From: Phylloscopus collybita
Lineage: Eukaryota > Chordata > Aves > Passeriformes > Phylloscopidae
Reading direction: 5' to 3'
Assembly: GCA_027886175.1 (NCBI GenBank)
Contig: JAJNNQ010000019.1
Location: 16,697,501 to 16,761,500 of the forward strand
DNA length: 64,000 nt
Part shown: positions 56,141 to 64,000 of the stretch, one piece after another
Numbering within the stretch: position 1 is the stretch's first letter
Layout: each line of letters starts with the position of its first letter
Position numbers and translations under genes: made by a program
The notes under the pieces: generated by a model
Told to the model about the DNA's origin: nothing
Databases searched by the model: none
Seen by the model: only the letters and a program-made list of their open reading frames with translations

Positions 56141-57329
56141 ATGGGCTCCTCAGGACCACGTTGGAGATGGATATTTGGGATGATCCATGAGCTGGTGTGA
56201 CTGTCTCCACTGAGATGTCCATGGAGCATCTGCCAGTCTCTGTGCCCCTCCCCAGACTGGTCCAGGAGTGTGCTGTGGCCAAAGCAGCACCTGGGATGAG
56301 GACCTGGCTGCCCTGGGAGCCATAAATCAGACTCACAGCCAAGGCATTGCTTGAAGGAACCTGGCTTCCACCTCTGGTCAGTGATTGTCCCTTCTTGGGA
56401 CAATGCTGGTGGGCTCAAGCTGGTTCCTTGGGACCAGGTGTGACTTCTCCTGGATGCTTGTGGGACACATGCACTCTCAGCCTGGCTTTCTCCCTACCAC
56501 AGCTTATGTGCCAGGTGGTGAAAGAGTTTGGCCTTTGCTGCTTGTTGAGAGCTGCCCATGTGTGAAGATAAAACAGAGGGAATGTCACGTCCCGGCGCTG
56601 CCGTCTCCAGGAGCAGCCAAGGGGGCTGGGACATGCTGGAGGTCAGCACGAGGAGCTCTGATGGGCTGAGCTCATCAACTTCATCCCTCTCAGATATCAT
56701 CTGTGTGGTTCGTGCAGAGCAAAAGGATCCCAGGGTTGTCTGAGCCCCAAACCCCCTTTTGGAGGATTGTGTCCTCCTGCCCTACTGTGCCTGGACACCA
56801 GTGGAGGTCCCCAGCAGGCTGTGGAGGGTCTCATCCTTGCCAGGTACTGGATTTTCCAGGTGGGTCTGAATTGGGGTAGGAGTTGTCTTGGAAGTGAGAG
56901 GTTCCATGAGCTGCCCCACGGTGGTGTGGCACTGGCACCCACGGGGTGTTCCCACTGGGAGCTGTGACAGGGCTCCGGGCTGGGAGAAGCTTGGATGCTT
57001 GGGACCTGGGCAGAGGCTGGACAAAATGTGCTCATCACCCTGATTTGGACCGGAATCTGCTATTTCAGTCTCCGTGACCTAATGCTCTGTAGGTGCCTTT
57101 GAAAATAGCCGGAGGGCGGCTGCAGGGGCTGGGTTTCAGCAGCGATCCCAAACTTGAGCAGCACCACAGCCCCACAAACCAGGGCAGCTCAGCAGAGACA
57201 CCCCAAGGAACTGAATCTGCTGAGTGTGGGGCCAGGGAAAACGTTTGATCTAGAGAATGCCAGAGCTCCAGCAGGTCATTGCAGAACATGAGAACAGGAA
57301 AAGGTGGCAGAGTCCGAAGGGACGATGCT
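56141..57329. other. Intergenic sequence, no gene recognised
   Basis: No identifiable gene or repeat. Confidence 0.5.
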
Positions 57330-57510
57330 GAAGTCATCAGCGGTAAAAATGGCACCAAAATCAGCCTTTTCCTGTGAAATAATTTGCCTGGAATGAAATT
57401 GTTTTTCCTGATGGCAGCCAGCCCCTTTAGGGGTTAACTGCAGCCCTGCTGAGAGAACTGTAAAAGGTGTTTCCGAAATATTTCCACTGCCCTCTTGGTT
57501 TTATGGCCAG
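57330..57510. promoter_or_regulatory. AT-rich candidate regulatory island
   Basis: Unique sequence with 'gtgaaataatttgcctggaa', 'tgaaattgtttttcctgatg', 'ctttaggggttaactgcag' and 'ccgaaatatttccactgccc' stands out by composition from its flanks and lacks repeat signatures. Possible conserved noncoding element. Confidence 0.3.
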
Positions 57511-58044
57511 GAAAGGCAGGGCAGGCCCGCCTGGGCAGCGGGGCGCTGCCGAAACCCAGCTGCAGGATGGCCCTGCAGATGGAAACCAGGTTTGGAAAAG
57601 CAAGCAGGGATTCCAGGCTGGACATCAGGAGAGTCACCCAATGGTACAGATCAAGATGCAAGAAGGGACCCTCCCCTTGATCCACCCCAAAGCCATGGGG
57701 ATGGTGAAAGTCTTCCCTGGCTTGGGGGACAGAGTTGATGGGGTCACTTCCACGTTGGGTTATGGAGGGTCTGGAGGGCCTGGGGAAGGGATTGGGTTTG
57801 GGGCATTGGGGAGTCACATTCAGGCAGCCTAATCCCCCCTTCTTGGGCAGTGCTGACAGCTGGGACCTGTGCAGGTCTCAGACACAGGGGAGGATGGAGA
57901 GTCACCTCACCCTGCCAGCAGTGGTCCTTGGGGGTTTGCAGGTCTGAAGGCCACAGGAGATGCCATGATGCTGCCTGGGTGTTCCATGTGCCCTGGGGTA
58001 TTTGACTTCATCCACGTGCTCTTGGATCAGGCTTGAACACAGGG
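57511..58044. other. Intergenic sequence, no gene recognised
   Basis: No feature identified. Confidence 0.5.
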
Positions 58045-58535
58045 AATCATGGAATCACTAAGGCTGGAAAAGCCCCCTAAGAGCACTGAGTCCAACCATT
58101 AACCCAGCACTGCCAAGGCCACCACTAAGCTGTGTCCCCAAGGGCTACATCCACATGGCTTTTGAACATTTCCAGGGACAGTGATTCTACCACTTCCCTA
58201 GGCAGCCTGTTCCAATGCCTGACCACCCCTTCTGTGAAGAATTTTTCCTCAATATCCAATCTAAACTGCCCCCAACACAACTTGAGGCCATCTCCTCCTG
58301 TCACATTTCCAGCTGCCAGGGAGCAGAGCCTGACCCCCACCTGGCTGCACACTCCTGTCAGGGACTTGTGGGCAGGGAGAAGGTCCCTCTCAGCTTCTCC
58401 AGACTGAGCCTTCCAGTTCCTTCAGCTGTTCCTCATCTTGTGCTCCAGACCTTTCCCCAGCTCTGTTCCCTTCTCTGGATATGCTCCAGCCTCTCAGTGA
58501 CTTTCTTTTTATGAGTGGCCTGAATCAGAACTGAA
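58045..58535 (-). repeat. CR1 LINE fragment, minus strand (~0.5 kb)
   Basis: Reverse-complement CR1 order is clear on the plus strand: 'aatcactaaggctggaaaag', 'ccagcactgccaaggccacc', 'gggcagcctgttccaatgcc'-type sequence, 'accaccccttctgtgaagaa', 'cacctggctgcacactcctg', 'tctcagcttctccagactga' and 'tgttcctcatcttgtgctcc'. The 5' limit is approximate. Confidence 0.93.
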
Positions 58536-60027
58536 CAAGAGGGAACAGAGGGTGCTGGTCACTGGTGTATTGGACACCCCAAAACTCATCCCAAAAAAGC
58601 CCATTGCATGGAGTGTGGCCAGCAGCAAGCTTTGCTTTCACTCATGATGAACATCTTGGAAGTTCCCTCCTTCCTGACCCCCTTTTCAGACACTCCCAGC
58701 ACTCACACTGTGTGTGCTGCCTCTGGCTCCCCTATGCAAGTCCTGGCTCCCCTCTTCCCTGGGATTCCAGGTCAGGTTTCCAAGTGCTTTATGCACAAGC
58801 TCAGGACCAAAAAATTATGTCCAGGACGCAGTAAAGAAGCAGCAGCCAAGTCTGATTTGGGCAAAAAGTCGATTGAGTTCCCTGACATGTTCCCAGACAG
58901 GATATGAAACAGGAAAGTGCATCCCTGTATTTTGGGGAGATCCCTGTATTTTGGGGAGATCCTGGGCAGCCCAGCTGGGCTGGTGGCTGAGTGGGTTCTG
59001 ATCACCTCTGTACCTGGGAAGGGGCATCCCATGGTTATGGAGAAGTGAAGAAAAGACATTTTTTGCTGGGGTTTCTGGCTGTGTGTCACAGCTGTGTGCA
59101 AGGGCGGCTGGCAGGAGCCAGCACTCAGTGGCCAGGCTGGCCTGGCCGAATCGAGAGGAATTTCTATTTTACTCTGTGCCTTTCCCAGCTCTCAGAAGTA
59201 ATGAAATGCAGGAGCCAGCATTAATGCACCGTTAAAACTGCAAATTTCAGCACACAGCCATCAGGAAATGCAAATACTTGGGTCTACTGTCTGCCATGAC
59301 AGCAGAGGAAGGGGCTGGCACACGGCTGACCTTTGCTACTAGGAAAAAAAAAATCTCCACTGATGCTCAGCTTCTGGCTCTTGTCTGCCTCCCTGAACCC
59401 TTCATCCCCTCCCAGCTATGGCTGGGCTCACGGCCCTGCCAGCACTGAGGGGCACAAGGGGAAGGGGAGGCACACAGGGGTGTTTGGGCTGTGCCTGTCC
59501 AGAGAGGGTCTCATGCTCCTGGTTTGAGCTTTGAGGTGCTCCCAGGGGGGGCTCAAGCTGGGTGGGGGAGGCAAACTGTGCTGGGGCTGCTTTGTCTGTG
59601 CAGGGATGTGCCTGTCCCCAGGCTGCTGAGGGTGACAGGCTGAGGAAGAGGAGGAGAAAGGCTGCAGTAGCCCTCGCTGCAGCTGGCGAGCACTGCCTGT
59701 TCCACCTCACAATTGTGCTGTGCGTCGCTGGCAGGGACCTGCTTTTCCATAAATTTGGGTGGAAGGGAGAGCTTGGCAGAGCCCTGGGCTGCAGGGAAGG
59801 ATTTACAGCTGCTCTGGCTGCTCTGTGTTCTCCTTGCAGGGCTGGGGCTCCTGCAGAAATGCCCTGAGGGAGGAGGAGGAGATGGAGGAGGGAACCCGTG
59901 CTGGCATGCATCCAGGGAAACAGGGTCCCAGGCAGTGCTGGATTAGGGGAGCTGGGACAGGCAGGACAAACAGGGACATGCTTGGTTCACCCACAGACCT
60001 ATGGCAATCCCTGGGCTGGGAAAGCTG
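58536..60027. other. Intergenic sequence with an octamer-containing island
   Basis: A 20-bp unit 'ctgtattttggggagatccc' is duplicated in tandem at about 58925-58964. An AT-rich island at about 59155-59300 contains 'gccagcattaatgcaccgtt' and the octamer ATGCAAAT (59268-59275). No gene was recognised. Confidence 0.45.
59268..59275 (+). promoter_or_regulatory. Octamer motif ATGCAAAT in an AT-rich island
   Basis: A perfect POU octamer sits near 'attaatgcac' and 'actgcaaatttcag' in unique AT-rich sequence. Possible enhancer component; unproven. Confidence 0.3.
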
Positions 60028-60168
60028 GGGCAGGGGCAATGTGGGGACCCCCATGCTGGGCTGGAGGAGGGTGATTCTGCCCAGCACGGGCACAGCTGGA
60101 CTCTGAGATTTCCAGCAGTGGGAAATTGGTGGGGAGACACCTTGTCCACCTCTGGAAAGATGGTGACA
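60028..60168. repeat. Dispersed ~140-bp duplicate, copy A
   Basis: The segment from 'gggcaggggcaatgtgggga' to 'ccttgtccacctctggaaag' recurs at 62306-62447 in the same orientation with few differences. Its class is not recognised. Both copies lie within 2.3 kb. Confidence 0.9.
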
Positions 60169-61837
60169 TCTGACATCTCCCAGTTCCAGCCTGGCCAAGG
60201 GCTGTGAGCCCCTGAAGCATCTCTCTCAGCCTCTGTGGAACTTGGAGGTGCTTGGAGAACCTCATTCTGTGGAGCACCTCAGGGCACCTGGAGCACCTCA
60301 TCCCTTGGGGTCACCTAAGGCACCCCATCTCCTGGAGCACCTCAAGGCTCCTAGGACACCTTCTTCCATGGAGCACCTCATGCCCTGCAGTCCCTCAGGC
60401 AAGGCCGCTGCCAGTCCCAGCGCTGAGCACCATCCTCCCCAAGCAGGTTTGTTGACAAGTGACATCTTCCCACCACAAGCCACTGACTCCTGCCTGGCTG
60501 GCAGCCTGGCAGGACCTTCTGGGTAGACCCTTCAGCTCGGGCAGTGCACATCCGTGTATCCCTCCTGGAAGTCATCGACCCCCAGGAATGTTCTGGGGCT
60601 GGGTCACGAGGATGACAACGTGAGCTCCGGTTTGCTCTGGGTGATCCGAGGGGGTGAGCTGGGAAAAGGCCATTTTCCCTCCTTCCAGTGAAGTTTGAGT
60701 TTTCTAGGCAGCCTTAAGCAGCGCTGGAGCTTTCCCAGAGATGCCTCGTGGCTCCTCATTCTTCCCGCCTCTCCTGCCTGCTCTCCTCAGCTCAAAACAA
60801 GAGCCGCTCGGAGGAGGGAGATGCATCCCAAGCGTCCCTCCTCGCTCCTTTGCAACGAGCACAAAATAGGTACGGGCCCCCCCTTCCAGATGGGAACGTG
60901 AGGCCTGAGGATGAATAAAAGAGTTTTCTAAGGCTTTGGAGCAAGGTGTGGACAGCGCTGAGAATAGCATCGCGAAATCTCAACTGCCAAGCCCTTAGCC
61001 TAACCAGAAGGTTATTCTTCTTCCCTTATGCTCATACATATCCATTAGGATGAGACCATATGTGTGAGATGTAGATGAATTTCTTTCCTCTTGACAAGTC
61101 CAGTTGGTCTTCCTAGGTAAGGAGATGGTGGTCTGTTCCCATCCAACTCCAGGCTGGCTCTTTGCCGTGATTTCTTCGGTTGTGTTTTGCCCCGGAAGAG
61201 ATGGAGCTGCACGTCAGAGCTTCAGGCCTAACTCTTCTCCACACACCGGTTCCTTCGATGCCAGATGTCCTTGGGGGGATGTCTTCTTACTCCTTGGGGG
61301 GCTGTGGAAGTATCCCTGGAGCGTGGGGAGTGCGGGGAAGCTTTTAGCTAAGGTGGGATAGGGCAGGGGGAAGGGTTGCTGGCTTGTCCCCAGCCAGGTC
61401 CCAGAAGGCTTCCTGGGGAAGAGGTGGCTTCTCTGGTGGCAGGAGCAGTGGGTGAGTGCCAGCCCTGTGCTCCTGCTCTTTAGCTGGCTGTGCAGGGTGT
61501 CTCCTAGAAGACTTGGATGGGAACCTTGCACACCTCAGCTCACCCAAGAACTGGGTGCTGCCCTTGCAGCTGAACTCTGGTGTTGAAGAGCCCCTTGAAG
61601 ATAACGTGAGGAGAGAGATCTTGGAGGTCTTAGGTGGTTACAGCTCCAAAGCTTCCTATCAGGAGGAGGAGTGGCCAGGACAGAGCTGGTCCTTTTGACA
61701 TGTCACAGTCCATTAGAGGCCTCAGATCAGTGCAGGGCTGACATGGTGGATGGTGTTGAGGTGACAAGGGGGGACAGCTTCTTACACCTGCAGGGTCAGG
61801 TCAGACCAGCCCAAAGAGAGAAGGCAGCCTTTGAGAG
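60169..61837. other. Intergenic sequence, no gene recognised
   Basis: A lower-GC stretch near 61000-61110 ('cttatgctcatacatatcca') interrupts GC-rich sequence. No exon or repeat was identified. Confidence 0.5.
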
Positions 61838-62015
61838 TGACAGAATCACAGAACTATGCAGGCTGGAAAAGCCCTCTAAGGACACCAAGTCCTACCATTA
61901 ACCCAACACTACCATGTTCACCATGTCCCCAAGTGCCACATCCACGTTTTTTAACACTTCCAGGGATGGCAACTCCACCACTTCCCTGGGCAGCCTGTTC
62001 CAATGCCAAAGCCCT
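61838..62015 (-). repeat. CR1 LINE fragment, minus strand
   Basis: 'acagaatcacagaactatgc', 'aggctggaaaagccctctaa', 'accattaacccaacactacc' and 'ggcagcctgttccaatgcca' mark a reverse-complement CR1 3' end, closely related in order to the copy at 58045. Confidence 0.92.
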
Positions 62016-62305
62016 TTCTGCAAGACAAGGTGAGCACAGTTCACCTCCACAATGTCAAGGCTCAGCTGCAGCAGCATTGATGGGAAGAGGGGATGTGGAA
62101 TGGAGGGAAATGTGTCCAGGTGGGAACTCACAGGGAAGGGCCCAACCACGTGTTTGTTCTCAGAGGCCTCATGGCCATGGCAGCTGACAGGGCATCACCT
62201 CCTCCTCCTGTGCCCACAGGCACAGCTGGCTGCTGGTCCAGGTACAGCCTAAGCCAGATTTTATGCAACACATTCCAGGCTTCTCCACGGCCCTCCATTA
62301 AACAC

Positions 62306-62447
62306 AGGGCAGGGGCAATGGGGGGACCCCCATGCTGGGCTGGAGGAGGGTGATCCTGTCCAGCACGGGCACAGCTGGACTCTGAGATTTCCAGCAGTGG
62401 GAAATTGGTGGGGAGACACCTTGTCCACCTCTAGAAAGGTGGACATG
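62306..62447. repeat. Dispersed ~140-bp duplicate, copy B
   Basis: Near-identical partner of 60028-60168, in direct orientation. Differences are a handful of substitutions such as 'gattctgcccagc' versus 'gatcctgtccagc'. Confidence 0.9.
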
Positions 62448-63265
62448 CTCAGGTGGCTCTCACCATCATCCTCAGGATCCCAAATCCCTGCTGCCTGCTG
62501 AGGCTGTGCGTGCAACACCTGCCTGTAGGAGCAGGGGGATGGAGTGCTGGGCAGGTGGCAACGACCTGGCTGCCACAGTGGCCAGGAGGAGGCCAGCAGT
62601 GCTTTCACCCTCACTTCTCCAGGGCTCCTGACTCAAGCGTGCCCAAATTAGCTCTTGCCATAAGTAACTTTGATGTTTCCAGTGGAAATCACGTAACTGG
62701 CACGTCTGTTTTTAAAATCAGGGTTGCTCTGACCTTTCTGTCTCCTCGTTCGTGTGGACAGGCAGGAGAGGTTTGGAAAGCCCCATCTGGCCCTGCTGTC
62801 CTGGTGGTGACAGGTCATGAGGAAGGGTTCCAGATTGGGCAGGTGTCCTCCCATCCCAGGTGCTGGGCCTGAAGGGTCCTGTCCCACCAGGGGCTGGGGA
62901 TCAATTTGAGATGACACCACAGGGCTGGCCAGGGGATGAAATGTGAGAGGACATGGGTGGAGCAGGAATAATTGCCCCCCTGGAGCCTGGCTCGCTCTGC
63001 ATTTCAGCTCCCATCCGAAGGGCAACATTCCCTGGTCTGAGAATGTTTTCATGTCACCGGTGTCTCCCCAGAGCCGGCTGCTGAGCAGCAGCTCGGGCCG
63101 AGCCAAAAATCTGCAGGCACTGGGAAAACCCCCGGTGTTTTATGTGACCCAGGACCGGCGTCCCCTGCCTGGCTACGCCACAGCACAGCACTCGCCTGTC
63201 CCTCTGTCCTCGCTACGGCTCGGGCAAGGCTTCCGTGACCCCCAGCAGCAGCCGTAGGCAGCCGC
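62448..63265. other. Intergenic sequence, no gene recognised
   Basis: No identifiable feature. Confidence 0.5.
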
Positions 63266-63315
63266 GGGAAGAGAAGGGAAGGGAAGGGATGGGATGGGAA
63301 GGGATGGGATGGGAG
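63266..63315 (+). repeat. (GGGAA/GGGAT)n pentamer array
   Basis: About ten pentamers mix GGGAA and GGGAT. With regular GGG tracts, this is a potential G-quadruplex former. Confidence 0.9.
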
Positions 63316-63448
63316 TGTGCCGACGTGCCCCAGCCCCGCGGCTGCCCGCCCTGCCTGCGCAGGCAGATGGCTTTTGCAGGGCGCTCCGGATGTTGGAGCC
63401 AGGCTATTTTGGACCACGTGGGCGTCTGAATTCCAGGCGAATCCCCGG

Positions 63449-63450
<2 letters not shown>

Positions 63451-63490
<40 letters not shown>
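63451..63490 (+). repeat. A40 homopolymer run
   Basis: Forty uninterrupted A in GC-rich sequence. No retrocopy body is visible upstream. Confidence 0.95.
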
Positions 63491-63492
<2 letters not shown>

Positions 63493-64000
63493 CCCAACGC
63501 CTGCCAGGGTCCCCGGAGGTGGAAACGCTGCAGCTCGAGTGTCCTCGTGGTTCTCCTGCTGCCTGGCACGTAGGCGGGACTCTGGCTCCAGCCCACCCGC
63601 TCCTGCGGCACGGACCCCCTGTGCCCGCTCTCCCTCCCCCTGGCAAAGGCTGCGACACCCGGATGGCCGTGCCGTCCCTTGGCACGATGTCAGCGGCTCC
63701 TCATCCCCCAGAAAGGCCGGTTCGGGTGGGGGTCTGGCTGTGCTTCCCTCCTGCGGGCTGGGGGGATGCTTGCCAGTGCCCGGGGCTGTGCGCACCGCGC
63801 TCCCCCCTTGCTCCAGCGTGCCTGGGTGGGAGAGGGCAGAGCGGAGCCGGCTTCCTGCCCTTCTCCCAGCCGCCGGCGCGGCGTCTGTTTGCTTTGAGGC
63901 CCGGGTCCCCCCTGCCAGGACATTCCCGGGCAGCAGCCGCTGCCGTTTGCATAGGAGCCACGGGGACATCCCGGACCCCCCCGGCCACAAAGGACAGTGC
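63491..64000. other. CpG-richer sequence at the window end
   Basis: GC-rich sequence with scattered CpG ('ccgccggcgcggcgtctg' near 63870) could be the edge of another CpG island continuing past the window. No exon was recognised. Confidence 0.35.

Noticed and set aside
28000..64000. Search for CXXC5, STING1 or PSD2 coding exons expected near UBE2D2
   Set aside because: No CXXC zinc-finger cysteine pattern, STING-like membrane segments or Sec7/PH domain sequence appears in any frame, so no neighbouring gene is called.

Overview
This is vertebrate nuclear DNA, very probably from a bird. The evidence is a multi-exon housekeeping gene with GT-AG introns, eleven copies or fragments of a CR1-type LINE with the avian 3' end, no Alu- or B1-like SINEs, and a GC-rich right half packed with minisatellites, as is common on small avian chromosomes. 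I cannot name the species.

The left part (about 1.4-27.1 kb, plus strand) holds one complete protein-coding gene, UBE2D2, a ubiquitin-conjugating (E2) enzyme. A CpG-island promoter with a perfect TCTCGCGAGA palindrome precedes exon 1. Seven coding exons (2136-2159, 10939-11002, 14555-14586, 14678-14755, 14844-14949, 24646-24739, 26247-26292) sum to 444 nt, which is 147 codons plus a stop. The splice phases all agree and the catalytic Cys85 is intact. The 3' UTR ends near a canonical poly(A) signal at 27106-27111. Intron 5 carries three CR1 copies and intron 2 carries a local duplication of about 190 bp.

The region from 27.1 to 35.2 kb is intergenic, of ordinary composition, with CR1 pieces and two complementary low-complexity blocks (T/G-rich, then A/C-rich). 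At about 35.2 kb the sequence turns abruptly GC-rich. From there to 64 kb I see no coding gene. It holds several CpG-dense patches (35.3, 42.2-42.7, 45.0, 50.4-50.8 and 63.5-64 kb), at least five minisatellites with 20, 31, 9, 24 and 9 bp units, more CR1 copies, a dispersed duplication of about 140 bp, and islands of AT-rich, motif-dense unique sequence that look like conserved regulatory DNA. In mammals CXXC5 lies just downstream of UBE2D2 in the same orientation, so this half may be the 5' regulatory domain or leader-exon region of CXXC5. That is inference: no CXXC5 coding exon (CXXC zinc finger) is present.

The many long open frames in the right half come from tandem repeats or low complexity. 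I found no evidence of a new multi-gene system. The points most worth a second look are the promoter architecture of UBE2D2, a MEF2/E-box cluster, the AT-rich islands, the repeat structures and one exon-like segment.
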